Source: an uncultured Pelagibacteraceae bacterium
GTDB lineage: Bacteria > Pseudomonadota > Alphaproteobacteria > Pelagibacterales > Pelagibacteraceae
Assembly (NCBI GenBank): GCA_902596045.1
Contig: CACJSJ010000003.1
Coordinates: forward strand, 19,141 to 83,140
Length of the DNA: 64,000 nt
Reading direction: 5' to 3'
Shown piece by piece: positions 19,466 to 29,456 of this stretch. Both the position numbers and the translations under genes were made by a program. Every line of letters starts with the position of its first letter. Within the stretch, counting starts at the first letter, position 1. The notes beneath the pieces are model-generated. The model was given only the letters and a program-made list of their open reading frames with translations. It ran no database searches and was not told the DNA's origin.

Positions 19466-20548
19466 ATGATCATGGTTCCTATAAAAGAAGCACTTACCTT
19501 TGATGATGTTACATTAGTTCCAAAATATTCTAAAATATTACCATCTGAAGTTGATACAAGCATTAAACTAACAAACAATCTAAAGCTTAAAATACCTTTG
19601 ATGTCATCAGCCATGGACACAGTAACAGAAAGTAAGATGGCTATTGCGGTTGCTGAGGCAGGTGGAATTGGAGTTATTCATAGAAACTTAGAAATAAAAA
19701 AACAAATAGAAGAAATTAGAAAAGTAAAAAAACAAAAACTGCTTGTTGGAGCAGCCGTTGGTGCTGGCCCAAAAGAATTAAAGAGAGCTAAAGAGATTTT
19801 AGATGAGGGTGTAAATTTAATTGTAGTTGATACTGCACATGGACATACAAAAAAAGTTTCAGAGATCATTAAATATATAAAAAGAATTAAGGATAAAAAA
19901 ATAGCTTTATGTGCCGGAAATATAGCAACACCAGAGGCAGCTAAGTTTTTGCTAAAATTAGGTGTAGACATCATTAAGGTTGGTATCGGTCCCGGATCTA
20001 TTTGTACTACAAGATTGGTTGCTGGAATTGGGGTTCCACAATTAAGCGCAATTCTTTCAGTTAGAAAAGGTATTAAAAATAAAAATATAAAAATTATTGC
20101 TGATGGCGGAGTGAAATATTCAGGAGATTTAGCAAAAGCTTTTGCTGCTGGAGCAGATGCTGTAATGATAGGTTCTTTATTTGCTGGAACAGATGAAGCC
20201 CCAGGAAAAATAATGAAAATAAATGGAAAACTTTTTAAAAGTTTTAGAGGAATGGGTTCTGTTGGTGCGATGAATAAAGGATCTGCTGATAGATATTTTC
20301 AAAAAAAACAAAAAGATAGATCAAAATATGTCCCTGAGGGAGTAGAAGGTTTTTCAAAATATAAAGGTGAGGTTAAAAATATTATATACAAATTGATAGG
20401 GGGACTTCGTTCATCAATGGGTTATTTAGGATCTAAACAAATTAAATATTTAAGAAATAAACCACAATTTGTTAAAATTACAAAAGCTGGATTTTATGAA
20501 AGTATGGTTCATAATGTGGATATTGTAAAAAGTGATACGAAATATTAA
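19466..20548 (+). CDS. guaB: Inosine-5'-monophosphate dehydrogenase lacking CBS (Bateman) domains
   Basis: EALTFDDVTLVPKYS...GIGPGSICTTR...GGLRSSMGYLG; sequence passes directly from VIHRNLEIKKQIEEIRKVKK to LLVGAAVGAG with no CBS pair; 360 aa. Confidence 0.96.
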   Translation: MIMVPIKEALTFDDVTLVPKYSKILPSEVDTSIKLTNNLKLKIPLMSSAMDTVTESKMAIAVAEAGGIGVIHRNLEIKKQIEEIRKVKKQKLLVGAAVGAGPKELKRAKEILDEGVNLIVVDTAHGHTKKVSEIIKYIKRIKDKKIALCAGNIATPEAAKFLLKLGVDIIKVGIGPGSICTTRLVAGIGVPQLSAILSVRKGIKNKNIKIIADGGVKYSGDLAKAFAAGADAVMIGSLFAGTDEAPGKIMKINGKLFKSFRGMGSVGAMNKGSADRYFQKKQKDRSKYVPEGVEGFSKYKGEVKNIIYKLIGGLRSSMGYLGSKQIKYLRNKPQFVKITKAGFYESMVHNVDIVKSDTKY

Positions 20549-20985
20549 TGATTAAATTTTTAAAAGTATTCTTGTTAATTTTATTTATAATTAACTTTTC
20601 TAATATTTCATTGAGCAAAGAAAATTTTTATACAGAAGGGGTAAAATTATTTAATACTAAAAAATATGATGAGGCAAAGTTTTTATTTGAAAGAAGCATT
20701 GTATTAGATCCAAAAGACTCTAAGTCGTATTTGTATTTAGCTAAAATTTACAAAGAAAAAGATAATAAGAAAAAAGAAGAAAAAAATTTAGAATCAACAT
20801 TATTAATTGACCCAGCTAATGAAGAAGCAATTTTGATGTTAATGGAAATCGCTCTCGAAAAAACTAATTATTCTAAAGTAAAAAAGTTATCAGAGAGATT
20901 TACAAAAGTTTGTAAAAACTTATGCAAAGAAAATGAACAAATATTAAAAGACCTAGAAAATTTAGAACCAAAAAATGAGTCTTGA
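20548..20985 (+). CDS. TPR-repeat exported/membrane-anchored protein
   Basis: N-terminal hydrophobic segment then [48 protein letters not shown] units. Confidence 0.7.
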   Translation: MIKFLKVFLLILFIINFSNISLSKENFYTEGVKLFNTKKYDEAKFLFERSIVLDPKDSKSYLYLAKIYKEKDNKKKEEKNLESTLLIDPANEEAILMLMEIALEKTNYSKVKKLSERFTKVCKNLCKENEQILKDLENLEPKNES

Positions 20986-22534
20986 TTTAAACCTAGACAA
21001 AATCTTAATAATAGATTTTGGTTCACAGTTTACTCAATTAATAGTCAGAAGAATAAGAGAACTTGGAGTATTCTCTGAATTAATCAGTCATAAAAAAATA
21101 AAAAGCTCTCAAATCAAATCTAATGTTAAAGGAATTATTTTATCTGGTGGACCCTTAAATGTTTATCAATTAAATAACAATTTATTTGATAATAAAATTT
21201 TAAAACTTGGAATACCAATTCTTGGAATTTGCTTTGGGCATCAAATTTTATCAAAATTTAATGATGGAAAAGTTAAACAATCAAAACATAGAGAATTTGG
21301 CTTAACAAATATTCATAAAAAAAATAACAGCCTATTAATAAAAAATTTTTTTAATAAAAAAACAAAAAAAGTTTGGATGAGCCATGCAGATCAAGTAACC
21401 AAACTTCCAAAAAATTTTAGAGTTATTGCTTCGAGTGAAAACTCGAAATTTGCTATAGTCGAAAACAAAATAAAAAATTTTTTTGGTGTACAATTTCATC
21501 CTGAAGTTACCCACACTGAAAATGGAAAAAAAATAATTAGTAATTTTATTTTTTTTATTTGTAAAATTAAACGAAATTGGTCTTCAAAAGATCAGAAAAA
21601 GAAATTAATTAAAGAGGTAAAGCAACAAGTAGGAACCGATAAGGTTATTTGTGCGCTTTCAGGAGGTGTAGATAGTAGTGTAGTAGCGCAACTTTTAAAC
21701 AAAGCAATCGGAAAAAAACTTTATTGTATTTTTGTAAATACTGGATTGTTGAGAAAACACGAAGAAACTCAAGTTGTAAAAACTTTTAAAAGAAAATTAA
21801 AGATTAATTTAATATATGTAAACGCAGAAAAAGAATTCTTAAGAAAATTAAAAAATGTTTCAGATCCTGAAAAAAAGAGAAAAATAATTGGAAATCTTTT
21901 TATTAAAATTTTTGAAAGATATTCAAAAAAAATAAGAAATGTTAAATTTTTAGCTCAAGGAACACTTTATCCTGACTTAATTGAAAGTAAATCAGTAACT
22001 GGAAGTCAAACTTCAAAAATAAAATCTCATCACAATGTTGGGGGTCTTCCAAAAAAAATGAAATTAAAGTTAGTAGAGCCATTAAAATTTTTATTTAAAG
22101 ATGAAGTTAGAAAACTTGGTTTAGAATTAAACTTAAGTAAAGAAATTATTTCTCGTCATCCATTTCCAGGTCCAGGCTTAGCAATTAGAATGCCAGGAAT
22201 TATTACCTCTGAAAAAATAAAAATTTTAAAAGAAGCAGATTATTATTTTATTAAAGCATTAAAAGAATATGGTCTTTATAGTAAAATTTGGCAGGCTTAT
22301 GCAGCTTTACTTCCAGTAAAAACTGTAGGAGTAATGGGTGATAATCGAACTTATGAATATTTGTGTTTACTAAGAGCGATAACTTCTGAGGATGGTATGA
22401 CTGCAGATTTTTTTGAATTTAAAAAATCATTTTCTCAAATGATTTCAAATAAAATTGTAAATAGCATTAGGGGAATTAATAGAGTAGTCTATGATATTAC
22501 TTCAAAACCTCCGAGTACTATTGAATTAGAATAA
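20975..22534 (+). CDS. guaA: GMP synthase (glutamine-hydrolysing)
   Basis: [26 protein letters not shown]...GICFGHQIL...[16 protein letters not shown]...[11 protein letters not shown]. Confidence 0.98.
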   Translation: MSLDLNLDKILIIDFGSQFTQLIVRRIRELGVFSELISHKKIKSSQIKSNVKGIILSGGPLNVYQLNNNLFDNKILKLGIPILGICFGHQILSKFNDGKVKQSKHREFGLTNIHKKNNSLLIKNFFNKKTKKVWMSHADQVTKLPKNFRVIASSENSKFAIVENKIKNFFGVQFHPEVTHTENGKKIISNFIFFICKIKRNWSSKDQKKKLIKEVKQQVGTDKVICALSGGVDSSVVAQLLNKAIGKKLYCIFVNTGLLRKHEETQVVKTFKRKLKINLIYVNAEKEFLRKLKNVSDPEKKRKIIGNLFIKIFERYSKKIRNVKFLAQGTLYPDLIESKSVTGSQTSKIKSHHNVGGLPKKMKLKLVEPLKFLFKDEVRKLGLELNLSKEIISRHPFPGPGLAIRMPGIITSEKIKILKEADYYFIKALKEYGLYSKIWQAYAALLPVKTVGVMGDNRTYEYLCLLRAITSEDGMTADFFEFKKSFSQMISNKIVNSIRGINRVVYDITSKPPSTIELE

Positions 22535-22535
22535 A

Positions 22536-23315
22536 ATGAACAAGAAAGTAAAAAAGTTTCTCAACAAAAAAAATAGAGCTAAAGTTATATGTCTTACTGC
22601 CTATTCAAAAAATGTAGCATCAATTTTAGATAAACATTGTGATCTAGTATTAGTAGGAGACTCACTTGGTTCAGTTCTTTATGATTATAAATCTACAAAA
22701 GAAGTAACTTTAGATACAATGATTAATCATTCAAAAAGTGTAAGGATTGGTGTAAAGAAATCTTTGATGGTAGTTGATATGCCATACAATACATATCGAA
22801 ATTCAAAAGAAGCTTTAAAGAATGCACGTTTAGTGATGAAAAAAACCAAATGTGATGCTGTTAAATTAGAAGGAGGAAAAAAAATTATTCCTATTGTCAA
22901 GTCTCTAGTGAAAAACAAAATACCTGTTATGGGTCACTTAGGTATTTTACCTCAAACTGAAAAAAAATTTACCTATAAAGGTAAAAAATTAATAGAAAGA
23001 AACAGAATTTTAAAAGATGCTAAACTATTAGAAGAAGCAGGCATTTTTTCAGTAGTATTAGAATGTATTGAAACTAAACTAGCCAAAAAAATTACCGAAC
23101 AATTAAATATTATAACTGTTGGTATTGGTTCATCCGCTAATTGTGATGGACAAGTTTTAGTGATTGACGACTTAATTGGCTTAAGTCAAAGTAAATTTAG
23201 ATTTGTAAAGAAATATGCTAATGTAAATCAAATGATTAATTTGGCAGTTAAAAGATATAAATCTGAAGTTTTAAAAAAACAATTCCCTAAAGCTAAACAC
23301 TCATTTAAAAATTAA
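22536..23315 (+). CDS. panB: 3-methyl-2-oxobutanoate hydroxymethyltransferase
   Basis: VICLTAYSKNVASILDKHCDLVLVGDSLGSVLY...DAVKLEGG...VMGHLGILPQ. Confidence 0.96.
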   Translation: MNKKVKKFLNKKNRAKVICLTAYSKNVASILDKHCDLVLVGDSLGSVLYDYKSTKEVTLDTMINHSKSVRIGVKKSLMVVDMPYNTYRNSKEALKNARLVMKKTKCDAVKLEGGKKIIPIVKSLVKNKIPVMGHLGILPQTEKKFTYKGKKLIERNRILKDAKLLEEAGIFSVVLECIETKLAKKITEQLNIITVGIGSSANCDGQVLVIDDLIGLSQSKFRFVKKYANVNQMINLAVKRYKSEVLKKQFPKAKHSFKN

Positions 23316-23320
23316 ACAAA

Positions 23321-24802
23321 TTAACCCATTGTAAAAGGATCGGTCATTGGTTTGTCTGATGAATTATACCATGTGGTCTTAATTCTTGTGTATTCTTTAA
23401 TAGATTCAATGCCTGCCTCTTTTCCATATCCACTATCTTTAATTCCTCCAAAAGGAGCCATGGGAGAAATTAATCTGTAAGTATTAATAAAAACTATTCC
23501 AGCTCTTATAGCTTTAGATACTCTTAAGCCACGAGCAAAATTAGAAGTATAAACCCCGGAGGATAATCCATATTTATTATCATTCATTTTGTCTATCACC
23601 TCTTCCTCTTTTTCAAATTTCATTACAGATAATATTGGCCCAAATAATTCATTTTCTGCAACAGGAAGATTGTGATTTTCGCACTCAATTATTGTTGCAG
23701 GAAAATAATAACCTTTATTAGAAACTGAAGATCTTTTTCCGCCACATTTAACCTTTCCCCCTTGTTCAATTGTAACTTTAATGTTTTTTTCTATATTTTC
23801 TAACTGTTTGAAACTATTTAAAGGACCCATTTGTGTATCTTTTTCCATGGGGCCTCCCAACTTAATCTTTTCAGCTTTATTTATAAGTTTTTTTAAAAAC
23901 TCATCATAAATTTTTGATTGCAAATAAAGTCTTGATCCTGCAATACAACTTTGTCCACTAGCTCCAAATATTCCAGCAGTAATTCCATTTAATGCGTTTT
24001 CTTGTTCAGCATCATCAAATACAACAACCGGGCTCTTTCCACCAAGTTCTAAGCTTACTTGTGATAAATTTTCTGCAGAATTTTTTACAATATGTTTTGC
24101 AGTTTCAGGTCCGCCTGTGAAAGCTATTCTTTCTACTAAGGAGTGAGTAGTTAATGCTTTACCACACGGTTCACCAAGTCCAGTAATTATATTAATTACT
24201 CCTTTTGGTATTCCAGTTTTTTCAATTAATTTTGCAAATTCTAAAAGAGTAACTGGAGCAAGCTCTGAAGCTTTAATTACAACTGTGTTACCCATTGCAA
24301 GAGCTGGTGCGAGTTTCACCGCTGTTAAGAGCATTTGAGAGTTCCAAGGAATAATTGCTGCAACAACACCAATAGGAATTCTTGTTGTCGTAACTTGCAT
24401 ATCAGGTTTATCTATTGGAACGACTGTACCTTCTACTTTGTCAGCCAAACCTGCAAAATAATCATAATATTCTGCTATGTAATTTGCCTGAGTTTTTGTT
24501 TCTCTATAAAGTTTACCTGTATCTATAGTTTCTATTTTTCCAAGGTGCTCCGCATTAGCTCTTAGTTGATCAGCAATTAATTTTAGATACTTTGCTCTTT
24601 CTCTTGGATGAATTTTTGACCAATTATTTTCAAAAGCTTTTTGAGCTGATTGAACAGCTTTATCCACATCTTTTTCATTTGCCTCAGGAACAGTTGCCCA
24701 AACTTCATTATTTTCAGGATTTAATGTTTCAATTTTTTTTCCAGAAGATGAATCTACCCACTCACCATTAATATACATTTTAAAATCTTGAATTTTTGAC
24801 AT
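23321..24802 (-). CDS. NAD(P)-dependent aldehyde dehydrogenase
   Basis: ALDH fold; VSLELGGKSPVVVFDDA and GASGQSCIAGSRLYLQ catalytic Cys region. Confidence 0.93.
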   Translation of the reverse strand: MSKIQDFKMYINGEWVDSSSGKKIETLNPENNEVWATVPEANEKDVDKAVQSAQKAFENNWSKIHPRERAKYLKLIADQLRANAEHLGKIETIDTGKLYRETKTQANYIAEYYDYFAGLADKVEGTVVPIDKPDMQVTTTRIPIGVVAAIIPWNSQMLLTAVKLAPALAMGNTVVIKASELAPVTLLEFAKLIEKTGIPKGVINIITGLGEPCGKALTTHSLVERIAFTGGPETAKHIVKNSAENLSQVSLELGGKSPVVVFDDAEQENALNGITAGIFGASGQSCIAGSRLYLQSKIYDEFLKKLINKAEKIKLGGPMEKDTQMGPLNSFKQLENIEKNIKVTIEQGGKVKCGGKRSSVSNKGYYFPATIIECENHNLPVAENELFGPILSVMKFEKEEEVIDKMNDNKYGLSSGVYTSNFARGLRVSKAIRAGIVFINTYRLISPMAPFGGIKDSGYGKEAGIESIKEYTRIKTTWYNSSDKPMTDPFTMG

Positions 24803-25585
24803 CTAATTATTAATAAAATTTTTAATTTTCATATTAACATCATCTACACATTCTATACTACAAAGATGTTTTCCATTTTGAATTTCAATATAAGTAGAAT
24901 TAACAAGGTCTTTAACCAATTCTTTAGACATTGCTGGAGTTGAACCAACATCATTTGAACCAGTCATTACTAAAGTTTTTCTATCTATCTTTTTTATAGC
25001 TTCAAAATCGTCATAATGATTAGCAAATAAATCATAAGCTTTAAGAAAATTTTTATGATCCTCTGGTTTTTTATTTAAGATACCCATAAATAAATCATAA
25101 GTGTTTGGATTTTTTTCTAGATATTTATCAGTAAACCATCTTTTTAGAGCCTGTTTAGATATTGGTTTGTTTAATTTTGCTTGATTATATCTCTCTAATA
25201 CAAGTGATCTTTCCTCATCTGATCTTTTATAAGTAGTTCCGATTAATATAAGTTTTTCAATTTTTTTCTGAAAATGAGATGAAAAATCTAAAGCAATCAA
25301 AGAACCTAAAGAAAAACCTATAAGATTTACTTTTTCTATTTTTAAATGATCTAAAAGTTCCAAAAGTTGGTTAGAAAAATCTTTAAGAGTTAACTTATTT
25401 TTATTCCATGGCGTCTTTCCATGTCCTAATAAATCATAAGTTAAAGTTGAATATTCATTGAAATAATTTATTTGATGACCCCACATTTGATGATCAAGAC
25501 CAACTCCATGAATAAATACAAGAGGGACAGTACCTTTTTTATTAAATAAATAACAATTTTGATTTGGATCAAAATTTAGAGACAT
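24803..25585 (-). CDS. Alpha/beta-fold hydrolase (3-oxoadipate enol-lactonase-like)
   Basis: PLVFIHGVGLDHQMWG...LIGFSLGSLIALDF nucleophile elbow; GKHLCSIE terminal His. Confidence 0.85.
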   Translation of the reverse strand: MSLNFDPNQNCYLFNKKGTVPLVFIHGVGLDHQMWGHQINYFNEYSTLTYDLLGHGKTPWNKNKLTLKDFSNQLLELLDHLKIEKVNLIGFSLGSLIALDFSSHFQKKIEKLILIGTTYKRSDEERSLVLERYNQAKLNKPISKQALKRWFTDKYLEKNPNTYDLFMGILNKKPEDHKNFLKAYDLFANHYDDFEAIKKIDRKTLVMTGSNDVGSTPAMSKELVKDLVNSTYIEIQNGKHLCSIECVDDVNMKIKNFINN

Positions 25586-25589
25586 TAAA

Positions 25590-26177
25590 TTATTTGGGAT
25601 CTAATCCCATTTCTTTCATATCTTGATAACGATCTCCAGTTCTTGCATGCGCTCTACCACTTGATGCACCTCCAATAGCTATTACAATTTCATCATCAAA
25701 TGGTGCGTCATGTATAGTAAATTCATGAGTTAAATAATATGGTCTTAAACCAGAATCTGTTTTATGCATCATAGGAATAGATATTTTAGATCCCGCAGGT
25801 CCTCTTGTATTAGTAAAACTTAAATAAGAAGTACCACCAACAGCATCTCTAAATTTATTTCCAAATCTTAAAGTATGAATAAAGGCTGAAGCATGTTCTA
25901 TTTCACCATTCAAACCCACAGTTCCAGCTTTCCCATAAGCTAAAATTTTTTCAGGCGATCCAATTTCTTTAATTAATTCTGGAACCAATAAGTCACCAAG
26001 TTTTGGAGCTAAACCTAAAATGATTGGTTTTAAATCTTCTACAAATCCTTGTCCTGCCCATGGATTTTTGAAAACAGCAGCTACAGAAACTAATAAGACA
26101 GGTTCTTTTGCTGTCTTTTGACCTTCAATGAAAGTCTTATCAACAAATTTTGTAAACTTTCTGAGCTTTAAATCCAT
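25590..26177 (-). CDS. Amino acid synthesis family protein (DUF1185-like)
   Basis: Resembles DUF1185/BB2672-type proteins: FKNPWAGQGFVEDL...AYGKAGTVGLNGEIEHASAFIHTLRFGNKFRDAVGG. Confidence 0.7.
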   Translation of the reverse strand: MDLKLRKFTKFVDKTFIEGQKTAKEPVLLVSVAAVFKNPWAGQGFVEDLKPIILGLAPKLGDLLVPELIKEIGSPEKILAYGKAGTVGLNGEIEHASAFIHTLRFGNKFRDAVGGTSYLSFTNTRGPAGSKISIPMMHKTDSGLRPYYLTHEFTIHDAPFDDEIVIAIGGASSGRAHARTGDRYQDMKEMGLDPK

Positions 26178-27343
26178 TAACTTGCTTTTTCTATATCAGA
26201 AGAGTCTAAATTTATTTTTGGAATTACCTCGTCATTAAATAATTTGATACTTCTCATACAAGCTTTATGATCAATACCAGGAAAGTTAGACCAAACTTGA
26301 AGATTCTGTAGATTTAATTCAGATTTCAATTCATTAATTTTATTAACAACATATTCAGGAGTACCAAATAATAAATTCCTTTTATGAAGAAAATTATAAT
26401 TTAATAAATCTAATTTATGTTTTGTTTCAGGCAGTTCTTCACCAGGATCCATATGATTGCCTAAGCCCCTCCAATGACAAACCCATTTCATATAATTAAT
26501 AATATGTTCACCAGCCATTTTTTCTGCTTCTTCCATAGTTTCAGCAACAAACATATCTCTCACTAGAGATATACCTTCTCCTAATGGAACATCTCTATTT
26601 TCAGCTTTTGATTTTGCGTCTCTATATATCTCAAATCTTTTCTTAAGAGCTTTAACAGTTGGTATCCACATAATTGTATTTAAACCATTTTGTGCAGCCC
26701 ACTCAATTGATCTAGCACCATCAACAACTTGCCATATAGGAGGATGGGGTGATTGTTTGGGTTTTGGAACAATACTTATTTTTTTTATTTCATTTGTTTT
26801 TGTGTCCAAAAACTTTTCGCTCGGGGGACTCATGTCATGTTGCCAAACAAAGTTTGGTGATGGATAAGTGTAAAATTCTCCTTTATGACTAAAAAATTCT
26901 TCAGTCCAAGCTTTTTTCATTATTGTTAAAGATTCTTCAAATAATCTAAAGTTTTTAGCTTGATCTTTTAGATCAGCTTCTTTATTCATATTAATTGCTT
27001 CTCTTCCATAAATTCCTCTTCCAATACCAACATCGACTCTACCACCAGATAATTGATCAAGTAATGCTATGTCTTCAGCTAGGCGAATTGGGTTGTGGAA
27101 TGTAATTACATTGCAAGCTTGGCCAATTCTAATTTGTTTAGTTCTAGCTGCCGCATCAACACCCATCATCAATGGGTTTGTGCAGGATTCCATTCCTTCA
27201 TGATTAAAGTGATGTTCAGTATACCAAATAGAATCCCAGTTGTTTTCGTCACAATAAGTTGTGATCTCTTTAGTTTCATCTAACAATTGATTGTAGGGTT
27301 TATGATCCCAGTTTGTGGTATTGCAAAAATATCCAAATTTCAT
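26177..27343 (-). CDS. LLM-class (luciferase-like) flavin-dependent monooxygenase
   Basis: MKFGYFCNTTNWDHK...WDSIWYTEHHFNHEG...LLDQLSGGRVDVGIGRGIYGRE. Confidence 0.9.
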   Translation of the reverse strand: MKFGYFCNTTNWDHKPYNQLLDETKEITTYCDENNWDSIWYTEHHFNHEGMESCTNPLMMGVDAAARTKQIRIGQACNVITFHNPIRLAEDIALLDQLSGGRVDVGIGRGIYGREAINMNKEADLKDQAKNFRLFEESLTIMKKAWTEEFFSHKGEFYTYPSPNFVWQHDMSPPSEKFLDTKTNEIKKISIVPKPKQSPHPPIWQVVDGARSIEWAAQNGLNTIMWIPTVKALKKRFEIYRDAKSKAENRDVPLGEGISLVRDMFVAETMEEAEKMAGEHIINYMKWVCHWRGLGNHMDPGEELPETKHKLDLLNYNFLHKRNLLFGTPEYVVNKINELKSELNLQNLQVWSNFPGIDHKACMRSIKLFNDEVIPKINLDSSDIEKAS

Positions 27344-27483
27344 TCGAACCTCCTTAAATAATTAAATCTAAGACGATTGATCCCACTTTCGTATTTTGTA
27401 AATATCGACGAGTTATGTATCGCTCAAACAATACTGTAATTTAACTAGACTATTTAATCAATATATATTTAATCAAGTTCTAA

Positions 27484-28227
27484 ATGAAATTAACTAAGAT
27501 AGAACCAAAATATCTAAAAAAGCATAATCCCAGGGTAGGGTTAATTACATTGGCTAGTGATTTTAGAATCGAGAAAGATTTTAATAATGTAATTTATGGT
27601 AAGGACATAGATTTATACTGTAATAGAATTAAATGTTACAATCCTTTAACAAACGAAACATTAAAAAAAATGGCAGACGATATTCCAAAAGTTACAGAAG
27701 ATATTTTGCCAGATCAACAATTGGATTGCGTTGCTTATGGATGTACCTCAGGGACAATTGCTGCAGGATACCAATCAATTTTTGAGAAAGTAAACTCAGC
27801 AAAACCAAACACTAAAGTTACAACACCAATAACATCAGCAATAAATGCGTTAAAAAGTTTAAAGATAAAAAGATTATCAATTTTTACTCCTTATACAGAT
27901 GAGATAAATCAATCGGTAATTAATTATTTTAAAAAAGAAAATATAGAAATTGATGAACTTTCTTATTTTGATATAGCATCTGATCTAAACATCGGTAAAG
28001 TTGATCCACAACATGTATTTGATACACTTACAAAAATAGATTTAACTAAAAGTGATGCTCTATTTGTTTCTTGCACTGCATTACCAGTACTCTCAGTAAT
28101 TTCTGAATTAGAAAAAAAAATTAACAAAGTTGTTTTATCAAGTAACCAAACTTTAATTTGGGATACTCTTAAAGAAATTAATTATAATAATAAAGTTGAA
28201 GGTTTTGGTGAATTATTTAATAATTAA
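27484..28227 (+). CDS. Asp/Glu racemase / maleate isomerase-family protein (EutA-like)
   Basis: LDCVAYGCTSGTIAAG and DALFVSCTALPVLSVI: both active-site Cys motifs of maleate isomerase/AMDase/EutA family. Confidence 0.8.
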   Translation: MKLTKIEPKYLKKHNPRVGLITLASDFRIEKDFNNVIYGKDIDLYCNRIKCYNPLTNETLKKMADDIPKVTEDILPDQQLDCVAYGCTSGTIAAGYQSIFEKVNSAKPNTKVTTPITSAINALKSLKIKRLSIFTPYTDEINQSVINYFKKENIEIDELSYFDIASDLNIGKVDPQHVFDTLTKIDLTKSDALFVSCTALPVLSVISELEKKINKVVLSSNQTLIWDTLKEINYNNKVEGFGELFNN

Positions 28228-28230
28228 ATT

Positions 28231-29400
28231 ATGAATTTTACTAATGAAGAATACAAATCAAGATTAAAAAAAGTTCAAGCTTCAATGCAAAAAAAAGGTA
28301 TTGAACTTTTAATTTCACAAGACCCATCTAACATGAATTACTTAACTGGTTATGATGCTTGGTCATTTTATTATGCTCAATGTGTAATAGTACATGTTAA
28401 TGCTGATGAACCGATTTGTTTTGTTAGAAATCAAGATGCAGGTGGTGCATACATTAAAACATATCTTAAAGATGAAAATATAATTAAGTATCATGAGAAA
28501 TATATTCATACTTGGCCATTACATCCTTATGATGCACTTGTAGATCTTATTAAAGAGAAAAAATGGGACAAACTTTCAGTAGGTCTAGAAATGGATACCC
28601 ATTATTTCACAGCTTATTGCTATGAAAAAATAAAACAAGGTTTGCCTAACGCCAAAGTTTTAGATTGTGAAAGATTAGTTAATTGGGTGAGAGTTGTTAA
28701 ATCAGATGCTGAAATAAAATTTATGAAAGCAGCAGCTCAAATTACTGAACTAGGAATGAAGAAAGCTTTTGATGCTATTAGTCCTGGAGTAAGACAGTGT
28801 GATGCAGTTTCAGAAATTTATACTACATTAATAAAAGGAACGCCTGAATTTGGTGGTGATTATTCGTCTATAGTCCCAATGATACCAACAGGAAAAGGCA
28901 CATCAGCTTCACACTTAACTTGGTCAGAGGATAAATTTGCTGAGGGGGAAGCCACAATTATTGAGTTATCAGGAGTTAATAAAAAATATCATTGTCCAAT
29001 GGCTAGAACAGTTTTACTTGGTAAACCAGATCAAAAGAAAATCGAGACAATGAATAAAACAATTGAAGCACTTCAAGCTGGTATTGATCAAGTAAAACCA
29101 GGCAATACTGCCGATGATGTTGCTCAAGCTTTCTGGAAAATATTAGATAAATATGGAATTGAAAAAACTTCAAGGACTGGATATTCGATTGGTATTGGTT
29201 ATCCACCAGATTGGGGAGAACATACTTTAAATATATCTAAAGGTGATATGACAGTATTACAACCTAATGTTACTTTTCATATGATTGCAGTAATGCAATT
29301 TGGAAATTGGGGAGTAGAAGCCTCTGAAGCAATTAGAGTTACAGATAAAGGATCTGAATTATTTTGTAATTTTTCTAAAGAACTTCATATTAAAAGCTAG
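28231..29400 (+). CDS. M24 (creatinase/prolidase fold) hydrolase, ectoine hydrolase DoeA/EutD-like
   Basis: QDPSNMNYLTGYDAWSFYYAQ...ELSGVNKKYHCPMARTVLLG...GIGYPPDWGEHTLNI. Confidence 0.8.
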   Translation: MNFTNEEYKSRLKKVQASMQKKGIELLISQDPSNMNYLTGYDAWSFYYAQCVIVHVNADEPICFVRNQDAGGAYIKTYLKDENIIKYHEKYIHTWPLHPYDALVDLIKEKKWDKLSVGLEMDTHYFTAYCYEKIKQGLPNAKVLDCERLVNWVRVVKSDAEIKFMKAAAQITELGMKKAFDAISPGVRQCDAVSEIYTTLIKGTPEFGGDYSSIVPMIPTGKGTSASHLTWSEDKFAEGEATIIELSGVNKKYHCPMARTVLLGKPDQKKIETMNKTIEALQAGIDQVKPGNTADDVAQAFWKILDKYGIEKTSRTGYSIGIGYPPDWGEHTLNISKGDMTVLQPNVTFHMIAVMQFGNWGVEASEAIRVTDKGSELFCNFSKELHIKS

Positions 29401-29456
29401 TTATTAAGGGTTGATATTTATTGCCACAAATGTTTTAAATTCATGAAATTATTTCA

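Noticed and set aside
20548-20985. TPR gene between guaB and guaA as a purine-specific regulator
   Set aside because: Tight packing of unrelated genes is common in this genome type; no sequence evidence links the TPR protein to purine metabolism.
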